A stretch of 64,000 bases of DNA from Promineifilum sp019695075. GTDB lineage: Bacteria; Chloroflexota; Anaerolineae; Promineifilales; Promineifilaceae. How positions within the stretch are numbered: the first letter of the stretch is position 1; every line of letters begins with the position of its first letter. Made by a program: the position numbers and the translations under genes. This document shows, in pieces, positions 24,917-35,091 of this stretch. The notes under the pieces are model-generated. The model ran no database searches, was not told the origin of the DNA, and saw only the letters and a list, made by a program, of their open reading frames with translations. The stretch spans positions 10,344 to 74,343 of the forward strand of contig JAHCIO010000023.1 of assembly GCA_026129185.1 (NCBI GenBank). Reading direction: 5' to 3'.

Positions 24917-26512
24917 ATGAGCACATATGCCTGTCCCAAATGTGGCAACCTGAACCGCGTCGGGGCCAAATTCTGCGGCCGTTGCGGCACGGCCATTACC
25001 GCGCCGCTCGACATCCCGGCCGGCGGCCACGAAACCGGCCGCCTGTCCACCAACAGCCTCATCCACGACCGCTACGTCATCGTCCGCACCATCGGCCAGG
25101 GCGGCATGGGCGCGGTCTACCTGGCCACCGACACGCTCGACCAAAATCGGGTGGTGGCCGTTAAGGAGATGTCCAACGCGGCCATCCCCGACGCGAACGA
25201 CCGGCAGCGATCCGTGGCGCAGTTCCAGCACGAGGCCCAGCTATTGCGCCGGCTGCGCCATCCCAACCTGCCGGTGGTCAGCGACGAGTTCGTCGTCGGT
25301 GACCGCAACTACCTGGTCATGGAATACGTGCCGGGCAGCACCCTGCAACAGATGCTCAGCCGGGGCGAAGGTCCGTTTGCCGAAAATCGCGTCGTCGCCT
25401 GGACCAACCAACTATGCGACGTGCTCGACTATCTGCACCGCCAGCAGCCGCCGATCATCTTTCGCGACCTGAAGCCGGGCAACATCATGATCATGGCCGA
25501 CGACCGGCTGAAGCTGATCGACTTCGGCATCGCCCGCCTCTTCAAGCCCGGCCAGCGGCAGGACACCATGCTGCTGGGCACCCAGGGCTACGCCGCGCCG
25601 GAGCAGTACGGCATGGGCCAATCGGACGCCCGCAGCGACATTTATGCTCTGGGGGCGACGCTATTCTCGCTGCTCACCGGGCAAGACCCCGGCCAGTTGT
25701 CCCCGCTGAAGCCGCTGCCGCCGGTGCGTAGCTACCGGCCAGACATCTCGCCTGAACTAGAGACGGTCATCCTGCGCGCCACGCGCATGAACGCCGCCGA
25801 GCGCTGGCAATCGACCCAGGAGCTGCGCCACGCCATTGCCAGCGGGCCGCTGCCCACGACTGAGCGCAGCCCCACGCCGCCGCCGCCGCCATTGCCGTCG
25901 CCGTCAGCCCCGACCCACCGCGTGACGACGCGCCTGCTTATGCGCGCGGCGAGGCTGAGCACCGGGCAACTGGCGCTGGCCGGCCTGGGGCTGCTGGCGC
26001 TCGTCGTCGCCGCCATCTTCAGGCTGACACAGCCCCTCTACCAGATGCGGTGGATCTGGAACAATGTACCTTTCTGGGCGACCGTCGGCCCCTTCGCCTA
26101 CGCGGCCACGCGCCGGCGCTTTGTGGGCGGCCTGGCCCATGCCATCGTCGTGCCGCTGGGGCAACGGCTCGTACTCGACCAGATCGAGCGGCACATCGTC
26201 AGCGTGCCCGACCTGGTGCTGGGCGCGGTGGCCAGCGCGGCCGTGCTGGAGGGGATGATCGCCCTGTTGCCGCGCGTGCTCGGCAAACGCACGCGCGATG
26301 CCGCCGGCGCGTGGCAGCGCGAAGCGGGCTGGCTGGGGCTGGCGTCGGTGCTGGCGTATATCGCCCTGCAATGGCCGGCCAACGACCTGGAGACAGCCTT
26401 CAAGGTGGTCGCCTGGGCTTTCGCCTTCCTGCTGGGCGCGGGCGGCTGGTTCCTGGGCGACCTGGTGCAGGGTTATGTCTATCTCAAGCAGACCGGCGTA
26501 CACTGGCGCTGA
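24917..26512 (+). CDS. Zinc-ribbon Ser/Thr protein kinase with polytopic membrane C-terminus
   Basis: 531 residues. A zinc ribbon (CPKCGNLNRVGAKFCGRCG, 5-23) precedes a complete kinase domain (about 50-310): GQGGMGAVY, VAVKEM lysine, catalytic loop FRDLKPGNI (Phe replaces the usual His of HRD), IDFGIARLF, and a GTQGYAAPEQYG activation segment. A Pro-rich linker follows, then four to six membrane helices (about 350-530), the last group reading as a small integral membrane domain of unknown type. The HRD-to-FRD change is tolerated in some active kinases. With the kinase at 22903 it supplies the phosphorylation arm of the cluster. Confidence 0.9.
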   Translation: MSTYACPKCGNLNRVGAKFCGRCGTAITAPLDIPAGGHETGRLSTNSLIHDRYVIVRTIGQGGMGAVYLATDTLDQNRVVAVKEMSNAAIPDANDRQRSVAQFQHEAQLLRRLRHPNLPVVSDEFVVGDRNYLVMEYVPGSTLQQMLSRGEGPFAENRVVAWTNQLCDVLDYLHRQQPPIIFRDLKPGNIMIMADDRLKLIDFGIARLFKPGQRQDTMLLGTQGYAAPEQYGMGQSDARSDIYALGATLFSLLTGQDPGQLSPLKPLPPVRSYRPDISPELETVILRATRMNAAERWQSTQELRHAIASGPLPTTERSPTPPPPPLPSPSAPTHRVTTRLLMRAARLSTGQLALAGLGLLALVVAAIFRLTQPLYQMRWIWNNVPFWATVGPFAYAATRRRFVGGLAHAIVVPLGQRLVLDQIERHIVSVPDLVLGAVASAAVLEGMIALLPRVLGKRTRDAAGAWQREAGWLGLASVLAYIALQWPANDLETAFKVVAWAFAFLLGAGGWFLGDLVQGYVYLKQTGVHWR

Positions 26513-26530
26513 TGCCCGGCGCGCCGGTGC

Positions 26531-27139
26531 TCAACGCGCCGCCGGATAGCCGTAGAGCCACCAGAAGCGCTCGGCCGGGTAGGCCGGTTGCCACATCGCG
26601 GCCCAGATGAACGCGCCCGGCTCCCAGTGGGCCTGCAAGCGCCGGTCGAGCATGGCCACGTCGTCAGTGATATGGCCGGGCAGGGTGGGGCCGAACGCAT
26701 CCAGCAATTCCCCAATGACGACGCGGGTGTCGGACTTCCAGACGTAGTGGGCGCGGTCGGCCGACAGGCGCTTCGACACCGCCAGATCGCGCAGGTACTC
26801 CGCCCATTCGCGCATGCGCGCGCCGATCTCGGCCATCACCCGCGCCTCAAAGCGGACAGTTTGGCGAGCGATGACCCCATCATAGTCGGCATTGGCCACG
26901 GCCAACCGGTGGCGCTCGTCCTCGTCCAACAGGTCGCTCAAGTAGCCCAGACGGCGGCGACGCATTAGATAGCCGCCGATGGTGATGGGCGGCTCGCCGC
27001 TCTTACCCACGTCCCAGCGCGTCGCCTCCGTCATCAGGTAGCCGCCCATGTGGGCAACCATATCTTCCAGGATCGACAGGTCATGCGCCAGGGCTTTGTG
27101 ATCCACTGTTTCGGGTTGTGCTACTCGCTGAATGGACAT
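26531..27139 (-). CDS. Protein of unknown function, soluble and helical
   Basis: 202 residues from ATG 27139, chosen because GGAGG lies five bases upstream; a longer in-frame start would place that ribosome site inside the gene. The protein is rich in charged residues and helices, with conserved-looking Trp residues toward the C-terminus (AAMWQPAYPAERFWWLYGY). No signal peptide or membrane segment is seen. I do not recognise the family. It converges on the kinase gene at 24917-26512 with only 18 bases between stops. Confidence 0.65.
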   Translation of the reverse strand: MSIQRVAQPETVDHKALAHDLSILEDMVAHMGGYLMTEATRWDVGKSGEPPITIGGYLMRRRRLGYLSDLLDEDERHRLAVANADYDGVIARQTVRFEARVMAEIGARMREWAEYLRDLAVSKRLSADRAHYVWKSDTRVVIGELLDAFGPTLPGHITDDVAMLDRRLQAHWEPGAFIWAAMWQPAYPAERFWWLYGYPAAR

Positions 27140-27312
27140 GAGTACCTCCTCGTGTCTCGCCACATCCACTGGTCTGCCGGTAAGTTGGCAGACTAGCTCT
27201 GTTTACAGTATAGCCGATGGGCCGGCGGCCGATCATGTGGCGGATGTCACCCCTTTTTGCTTACAAATGTCACCTTCCCGGCCGGCAGGGATGCGCCGCG
27301 GCCGAATTCTGC

Positions 27313-27318
27313 TATAGT
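27313..27318 (+). promoter_or_regulatory. -10 element placing the PlsC transcript start at its ATG
   Basis: TATAGT (27313-27318, 5/6) ends eight bases before the ATG at 27327, so the mRNA is probably leaderless. There is no ribosome-binding site. The -35 is not recognisable. Confidence 0.45.
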
Positions 27319-27326
27319 GCGCGGAC

Positions 27327-28049
27327 ATGTGGCGCTATCGACTCGTCCGCTTCATCATCACCCTCGTCCAGCGCCTGCTTTGCCGGCTGGAGGTCGTGGG
27401 GCGCGAGAACATCCCCGCCGCCGGCCCTTACATCCTCGTCGTCAACCACATGAGCACGGCCGACATCGCCTTCCCCTTCATCGCCTTCCCCGTCCAGCGC
27501 TGGCGCTTCTTCGCCGGCGAGAAGTGGGCCGACCATCCCATCTGGGGGCCGCTGCTGGCCTGGCTGGGGGTCATCTTCATCGACCGCAACGCGGTGGATC
27601 GGCGGGCCTTGCGCGAGGCGCTGACGGCGGTGCAGGAGGGGGCGGTCTTCGGGCTGGCCCCGGAGGGGACGCGCAGCAAGGTCGGGGCCATACAGGTGGG
27701 CAAGGACGGCGCGGCCTTCCTGGCGGCGCAATCCGGCGCGCCGATCGTGCCCGCCGGCATCAGCGGCAGCGACACCCTTTTCGCCAACGCCCGCCGCTTT
27801 CGCCGCAGCCACATCACCCTGCGCATCGGCCAGCCGTTCACCCTGCCGGAGCTGGGCCGGCGGCCGCGCGGCCGCGACCTGTCGGCCTACACCTGCCTGC
27901 TCATGACCCACGTCGCCGCCCTGACCGAGCCTCGCCATCGCGGCGTCTACGCCGACACGCCCGCGCTGCGCGCCCTGCTGGCCGGCGAAGACCCGTGGCC
28001 CCATTGCCACGCACAGGCCAGCGACGCCGCGCCGGCCGCCCACGAGTAG
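27327..28049 (+). CDS. Lysophospholipid acyltransferase (PlsC-like)
   Basis: 240 residues of the glycerolipid acyltransferase family. The catalytic NHMSTAD (HxxxxD, about 46) lies after an N-terminal hydrophobic helix. The phosphate-binding APEGTRSK is near 112 and IVPAGISG near 145, with LRIGQPFTLPE later. It transfers an acyl chain to lysophosphatidate or a similar acceptor at the inner face of the membrane. The gene stands alone. The length is normal for the family. The exact acceptor is not determined by these motifs. Confidence 0.9.
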   Translation: MWRYRLVRFIITLVQRLLCRLEVVGRENIPAAGPYILVVNHMSTADIAFPFIAFPVQRWRFFAGEKWADHPIWGPLLAWLGVIFIDRNAVDRRALREALTAVQEGAVFGLAPEGTRSKVGAIQVGKDGAAFLAAQSGAPIVPAGISGSDTLFANARRFRRSHITLRIGQPFTLPELGRRPRGRDLSAYTCLLMTHVAALTEPRHRGVYADTPALRALLAGEDPWPHCHAQASDAAPAAHE

Positions 28050-28135
28050 CGCCGCGCCGCCACTAGCGCTTGGCCCGCGGCTATGCTACTATGGCAGTAT
28101 CGGAGCCAACCAGTTCGTCAGAGGAGAAGAACGTC

Positions 28136-29524
28136 ATGTCCCTCAAGTTGTGGCGTTTCCTGTTGATTGTGACCCTGTTCGCGACGATTGCCGGTGGCCT
28201 GGGAGTGCTACATGCCCAGCCGGAGAAGCCCGAAGCCGCCGACGTAGCGCCGCAGGAGAGCGAAGTCTCCGGCACGCTCGCGCTGCCACCCGCGCTGCCG
28301 CCGACCGAGCGCGCCGAGGAGTCGCCCGAGGCAGCTATCCTGAACGAGGGCTTTGAAGGCGTTTGGCCGGCCGGCCTGTGGACGCGCCAGGACAACAGCA
28401 CGACCGACGGCGGCGAGTATCTGTGGGATGACAACAGCTGCTGGCCCCGCACCGGCGCCTGGGGGGCCTATTCGGTCGGCGGCGGGGCCAACGGCAGCCA
28501 ACTCGGCTGCTGGGGAGGTTATCCCAACAACGTCAATACCTGGACTTTCTGGGGACCGTTCAGCCTGGCCAACGCCAGCGCGGCCAGCTTCACCTTTTAC
28601 TTCCACGGCATCACCGAAGGGGGCAACAACTGTCCCTTCGACCGCTTCCTGGCCGTGCATGTCGATGACAACGGCGACTACAACGGCCGCCAGTTCTGCG
28701 GCGAGTGGATTACCGGCACGGAGGGCAACAATTACTACACCTGGACGATCGATCTGGCCTCGCGACTGGGCGACCCGACGGTGTGGATCGCTTTCGCCCT
28801 GCAAGCGGACGCCTCCGACACCTTCCCCGGCATGATGATCGACGATGTGCGCGTCGATGTGACCGCCGCCGGCCCGACCTGCTATCAGCTGACGCTCGAC
28901 AAGACCGGCCAGGGCAGCGTGCCGACCGCCTCACCGGCGGCGTCGTCCGGCTGCGCCAACGGCCGCTACACAGCCGGCCAGGCGATCACCCTGACAGCCA
29001 GCGCGGCCAATGGCTGGCGCGTCGGCAGTTGGGCGGGCACGAACAACAACAGCAGCACGGCCAACACCAACACCGTCACCATGCCCGCCTCCACCCACAC
29101 GGCGCGCGTCAACTACGTCCAGCAGCAGACCGGCAACAAGCGCGCGGTCATGCCCTTCATCCTCTACGGCCTGAGCGGCTTCCTCGGCCCGCTGGAGATC
29201 GAGCCGAACAACAGCACCGCTGAAGCCAATGGCCCCATCCTGCTAAACCGCAACTACCAGGGCTACCCCAACGACCTGTCCGACTACTACTACTTCGTGC
29301 TGAACACGGCGCGAACCGTCACCATCACCCTGGCGGACATCACCGGCAAGGACCCGCAACTGCAACTGCGCGACGCCAACAACAACCTGGTCGATATCGA
29401 CACCGCGCCGCCCTATTCGCTCTCCCGGCCAAACCAGGCCGCCGGGCGCTACTACGTGCGCGTCGTCGTCGTGGCCAACAACAACAGTTCGGTGCTTTAC
29501 ACGCTGCGGGTGAACGCGCCCTAG
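28136..29524 (+). CDS. Secreted beta-rich protein with one WxxG repeat and PPC-like C-terminus
   Basis: 462 residues from ATG 28136 with GAGGAGAAG upstream; an earlier in-frame ATG at 28070 would put 22 uncharacteristic residues before the signal peptide. The signal peptide is LWRFLLIVTLFATIAGGLGVLHA. Residues about 70-245 form a MAM- or CBM-like sandwich. One repeat of about 85 residues (CYQLTLDKTGQGS to NYVQQ) matches the tandem units of the protein at 62484-64000. It is followed by RAVMPFIL. The C-terminus (about 360-462, EIEPNNSTAEANG) is a bacterial pre-peptidase C-terminal-like domain. No catalytic site is visible. Confidence 0.85.
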   Translation: MSLKLWRFLLIVTLFATIAGGLGVLHAQPEKPEAADVAPQESEVSGTLALPPALPPTERAEESPEAAILNEGFEGVWPAGLWTRQDNSTTDGGEYLWDDNSCWPRTGAWGAYSVGGGANGSQLGCWGGYPNNVNTWTFWGPFSLANASAASFTFYFHGITEGGNNCPFDRFLAVHVDDNGDYNGRQFCGEWITGTEGNNYYTWTIDLASRLGDPTVWIAFALQADASDTFPGMMIDDVRVDVTAAGPTCYQLTLDKTGQGSVPTASPAASSGCANGRYTAGQAITLTASAANGWRVGSWAGTNNNSSTANTNTVTMPASTHTARVNYVQQQTGNKRAVMPFILYGLSGFLGPLEIEPNNSTAEANGPILLNRNYQGYPNDLSDYYYFVLNTARTVTITLADITGKDPQLQLRDANNNLVDIDTAPPYSLSRPNQAAGRYYVRVVVVANNNSSVLYTLRVNAP

Positions 29525-29548
29525 CGTTCTCCTCACCCCCGTCCGGCG

Positions 29549-29583
29549 CTGCGGCGCGGCCGGTCAGCACGGCCGCGCCGCAG
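29549..29583 (+). terminator. Perfect 14-bp hairpin after the secreted protein gene
   Basis: CTGCGGCGCGGCCG (29549-29562) and its exact inverse complement (29570-29583) flank a seven-base loop, 25 bases after the stop. The hairpin is very stable but lacks a U-tract. It may act as a terminator or mRNA end-protector. Confidence 0.6.
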
Positions 29584-29643
29584 TGTTGGGCAAGGGCCGC
29601 CGAACCAATAGATTCTTTGTTCGGAATCTTTAAGGCATGCCCC

Positions 29644-29672
29644 TTGCGCCCCCCTCCCGCCCATGTTATAAT
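29644..29672 (+). promoter_or_regulatory. Strong promoter for nrdJ
   Basis: A consensus TATAAT (29667-29672, 6/6) lies 17 bases after TTGCGC (29644-29649). The predicted transcription start is near 29679, leaving an untranslated leader of about 120 bases that contains the two palindromes at 29686-29730. Confidence 0.7.
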
Positions 29673-29685
29673 GTGCGCCTGTTGA

Positions 29686-29730
29686 CCATATAAGGCCCTG
29701 TATCGGTAAGCGCCCCCCATATATGGGGGG
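29686..29730 (+). promoter_or_regulatory. Tandem NrdR-like boxes, centres 31 bp apart
   Basis: CCATATAAGG (29686-29695) and the perfect palindrome CCCCCCATATATGGGGGG (29713-29730) have centres 31 bases apart, about three helical turns. Known NrdR repressor sites are paired AT-cored palindromes at 31-32 base spacing in front of ribonucleotide reductase genes. The location just downstream of the predicted start site fits a repressor. NrdR itself is not in this window, so identity is inferred. Confidence 0.6.
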
Positions 29731-29801
29731 TTGTGCGTGAGCGCTCGATGTGGGAGTTATCTGGGCGTTCTATCCCATCAACGCGAGGAGGTAATTGTTG
29801 T

Positions 29802-32327
<2,526 letters not shown>

Positions 32328-32497
32328 GATTAGGGGTTAGGGGTTAGGGATTAGGGGCTAGGGAGAAGCGCTCTTTCCTAGCCCCTAATCCCCATCCCTT
32401 AATCCTTAGCCCCTTCTCAACAGGTTCCGGGAGCTAGGGCATAGAAAATCAGCAAGGCGCTCTCTTCCCTAGCCCCTAATCCCTATCCCCTAATCCC
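32328..32497 (+). repeat. Period-7 TTAGGGG-type repeat returning as inverted complement
   Basis: Imperfect heptamers (GATTAGG, GGTTAGG, GGCTAGG) directly follow the nrdJ stop, then a GAGAAGCGCTCTTTCC-like centre, then the complementary CCTAGCC/CCTAATC series. A second, partial copy of the right half occurs at 32432-32497. The same element is found at 40152-40213. Confidence 0.8.
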
Positions 32498-32502
32498 TTC
32501 TT

Positions 32503-32709
32503 ATGCGCCACATCTACGAACGCTACGCGCCCGGCGACCGGGTGGAGATTCGCTTCGGCCAGGGCGACCAAGAGCGCTGGCAGCCGGCCGTCGTTTTGCG
32601 GCGCGAGCCGCCGGGCATCTGGGTGCGGGCCGCCGACGGGCGCGAGTGGTTCATGACCAACACCTACCGCATCCGCCCGGCCGGCCCCGACAGCGCCGCC
32701 GCGGCCTGA
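32503..32709 (+). CDS. Small SH3-like or tudor-like protein of unknown function
   Basis: 68 residues. The pattern YAPGDRVEIRF, WQPAVVLRREPPGIWVRAADGREWFMTNTYRIRP suggests a compact five-stranded barrel. There is no signal peptide. It starts right after the repeat at 32328-32497 and ends before a strong terminator, which supports it being a real transcribed gene. I do not recognise a named family. Confidence 0.6.
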   Translation: MRHIYERYAPGDRVEIRFGQGDQERWQPAVVLRREPPGIWVRAADGREWFMTNTYRIRPAGPDSAAAA

Positions 32710-32726
32710 GGCGTGGGCCACAAACC

Positions 32727-32760
32727 AAAAGCGCCGGGGTGCTGCTTCCCCGGCGCTTTT
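32727..32760. terminator. Bidirectional intrinsic terminator
   Basis: AAAAGCGCCGGGG (32727-32739) and CCCCGGCGCTTTT (32748-32760) form a perfect 13-bp stem with an eight-base loop between two convergent genes. The A/T ends give U-runs in both directions. Confidence 0.85.
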
Positions 32761-32782
32761 GATCTCTCTGCGTCAGCTTACC

Positions 32783-34462
32783 TTACTGGGCGAGGAAGTC
32801 GGCCACGGCCGTATCGCGTTCGGCAACCGTAGCGATGAGTTGGGCCACGGCCGAGTCGAACTGCGACTCTTCGCCCGCGGCGGCGACAACCGGCCGGATC
32901 AGCGCGGCCATCGCTTCGATGTGGGTCGTCAGCGCCTCGGCGTCAAACAGCTCGCTCGCCGCGGCCAGATAGCCCATGTACTTCTCGTTGTAGACGGGGT
33001 CGTCCAGCAGGAAGCGGATCAGCGGCCACTGCTCGGTGACGTTGGCCTGGTCGAACGACAGCGCGTTACGCCCGCCCATTCCGCCAGGGCCGCCACGGCC
33101 GCCCTGGCCACCGCCACCGGAACCCAGGGTCATGTTGTGGTCCCAGGGAATCCAGACGAGTTGGCCGGTATCGGGGTTGTTGTAGAGATAGAAGTTGTGG
33201 GTCATCGAGCCGTAGGTGTCCCAATTCATCACCACCGTGCTGATGGCCAGCCAGTTCAGGAACGTGTCCACATCGAAGACCGCTTCCAGATCGGCCCGCC
33301 ACTGAGCCGGGTCGGTCGTGCGCGTCTCGGCGTGCAGAGCGGTGTAGAGCGCCTCGATGTCGCTCCAGTCGGCCTCGTCCTCGTTGTTCTCCTTTTCGAA
33401 GCTATCGGCGATCTGGTCGAACGTGCCCTCGGCCAGGGTGACGCCGGCGCCATCGCCCTCGTAGATGTTGCCGCTGTCGTCGCCAAAGGCATTGGCAATA
33501 ACCGTGTCATCGATCACTTCGACCACGGTGTAGATGCCCAGATTGACCGGCCCCTCGCCATAGTCCAGGATGACCTCATAGAACGCCGTCTGGGACGCCA
33601 CCAGACCCGATTCGCGCATCAGGTCATAGGTCACCGTCTCGCGCAGGTAGGTGGCGTCGCTGAAACCGTTGGCCAGCGACAGCTGCTTGAAGCCGAAGAA
33701 CCGCTGGTTGTCGATCTCCGGGTAATCATCCTCGAACTCGTCGAAGTCCAGCTTCAGCGGCATCTTCAACGAACCGCTGCGCCAGGCGCTCGTGAGGGAG
33801 GAGTTGCCTTTGTAGCGGATGCCGACGTTGGTCCAGGTGTTGCCATCGAATTCGATCGTGGCCGGAACCCAGATGGGCGTGCCGCCGATCATGTCGGTGT
33901 TGCCGCCGGCGCCGGGACCGAAGCCGCCCTGGCCCTGACCACCACCGCCTGGCGGCTGCATACCCTCCGGGGGCGTGGGGCGATCGCCTGTCGGCGGCTC
34001 CGTGCCCGCTGACGGCGTGGGCAGTTCACCGGCCGGCGGCTGCACGTCTTCGGGCGGCGTAAAATCGCCGCCGGGTTGGCCGCCCGGCCCCATCTCCTGC
34101 CCCGTGCCGGCCTCGCCAAGCAGGCTGGTCATGTCGGCCTGCATCGCGGCCCAGTTGGCCGGGTCGATGGTGATGGTGATCTGATTGACCTTGTCCGCCG
34201 GAAAGACGACATCGTAGTTCGGGTCAACGTCATTGCTGTGGGTCGCCTCTGTCCAGCCTTCGGGCCGGGCAACCTCTTCTTCGGTGTCGGCGCCGGCCGC
34301 CTCGCCGCTCGCGGATAATTCCGCCGTGGCGTCGGCCACGGCCGTGGGCGCGGCCTGCTCCAGGCCGGCTGTGGCTTCGGGAGCCACGGTCGTGCCGGAG
34401 CAGGCCGCCAGTAGACAGAGCAGGATCACACTCACAGAAAGGTGGACGATATGGTTCTTCAT
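32783..34462 (-). CDS. CotH-type spore-coat-kinase-like lipoprotein
   Basis: 559 residues. A lipoprotein signal ends in LLAAC, so the protein is anchored outside the membrane. A long Pro/Gly/Gln-rich linker is split around ITIDPANWAAMQADM. The CotH kinase domain (about 200-480) shows GIRYKGNSSLTSAWRSG, MPLKLDFDEF, NGFSDATYLRE, LGIYTVVEVID and the catalytic stretch VMNWDTYGSMTHNFYLY...WIPWDHN. The linker between the halves is low complexity (GGGGQGQGGFGPG). CotH proteins phosphorylate proteins or act on cell-envelope polymers. It follows a VTC and a DUF4956 gene, a common trio. Confidence 0.88.
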   Translation of the reverse strand: MKNHIVHLSVSVILLCLLAACSGTTVAPEATAGLEQAAPTAVADATAELSASGEAAGADTEEEVARPEGWTEATHSNDVDPNYDVVFPADKVNQITITIDPANWAAMQADMTSLLGEAGTGQEMGPGGQPGGDFTPPEDVQPPAGELPTPSAGTEPPTGDRPTPPEGMQPPGGGGQGQGGFGPGAGGNTDMIGGTPIWVPATIEFDGNTWTNVGIRYKGNSSLTSAWRSGSLKMPLKLDFDEFEDDYPEIDNQRFFGFKQLSLANGFSDATYLRETVTYDLMRESGLVASQTAFYEVILDYGEGPVNLGIYTVVEVIDDTVIANAFGDDSGNIYEGDGAGVTLAEGTFDQIADSFEKENNEDEADWSDIEALYTALHAETRTTDPAQWRADLEAVFDVDTFLNWLAISTVVMNWDTYGSMTHNFYLYNNPDTGQLVWIPWDHNMTLGSGGGGQGGRGGPGGMGGRNALSFDQANVTEQWPLIRFLLDDPVYNEKYMGYLAAASELFDAEALTTHIEAMAALIRPVVAAAGEESQFDSAVAQLIATVAERDTAVADFLAQ

Positions 34463-34464
34463 GT

Positions 34465-35091
34465 TTATTGCGTCACCCTCACGGATTGCAGGGGCGCGAC
34501 CTTGGCGCTGGTCAGCCGCGGCTCGTCGTAGTAGATGACCATCTCGGCCGAGTCGTGCAGGAAGTCAATCCGTCGCGTCTCCACCCGCTTCACGGCCAGG
34601 CCGGTGCGCTCGTGCAGATTCGCCAGCAGACGCTCGCTGTTCTCCGGCGTGATCAGGTCAATCCGGTCGTAGACAATGCGCTTGCTGCGCTCGAAGTGGA
34701 AGCCCCACTCTTTCTCCAGCACGAACAGCACCGTCATGATGGCCACATTGGACACCAGCAGATAGGGCAGAGCGCTGTCCGAGACCATCACCGAGTTCAT
34801 CACCGGCAGGGCGATGAGGATGAACAGGTAGGTCATCTCGCGGATGGGCATCTCGTCGGTGCGGTAGCGCAGGACGGAGAAGATGGCGAACAGGCCGAAG
34901 CCGACGCCGACGCTCAGCGTCGCGCTGGTCAGCAAGCCCAGCACGAAGTAGATGACCGTGTTAAAGGCCAGGAAGGTGAAGACGTAGGTCTTGTCCTGCG
35001 TGGCGGGGTAATAGACAAAACGGACAATGAGTAGGGCGACGACGAAATTGAGCGCCGCGCCGAGCATGAAGTAGAGCAGATCACTGGACAT
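34465..35091 (-). CDS. DUF4956 membrane protein
   Basis: 208 residues from ATG 35091, which has GAGGTG six bases upstream. Four membrane helices occupy the first 125 residues, with the family motif VGFGLFAIFSVLRYRTDEMPIREMTYLF (about 65-92). A soluble C-terminal part follows (about 125-208). It overlaps the end of the VTC gene by 11 bases and is two bases from the CotH gene. Function is unknown. Its constant pairing with VTC polymerases suggests it takes part in making or moving the polymer. Confidence 0.9.
   Translation of the reverse strand: MSSDLLYFMLGAALNFVVALLIVRFVYYPATQDKTYVFTFLAFNTVIYFVLGLLTSATLSVGVGFGLFAIFSVLRYRTDEMPIREMTYLFILIALPVMNSVMVSDSALPYLLVSNVAIMTVLFVLEKEWGFHFERSKRIVYDRIDLITPENSERLLANLHERTGLAVKRVETRRIDFLHDSAEMVIYYDEPRLTSAKVAPLQSVRVTQ

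Noticed and set aside
8403..26512. Regulatory part of a type VI or type VII secretion system
   Set aside because: Kinase, PP2C and FHA genes occur together in those systems, but no Tss, Ess/Ecc, Hcp, VgrG or WXG100 gene is present here.
29673..29801. Cobalamin riboswitch upstream of nrdJ
   Set aside because: The leader of about 120 bases lacks a recognisable B12-box, and two palindromes at operator spacing explain it better.
32328..32497. TTAGGGG arrays considered as telomere-like or CRISPR
   Set aside because: The units are imperfect heptamers with an inverted second half, no spacers, and lie inside an ordinary gene neighbourhood.
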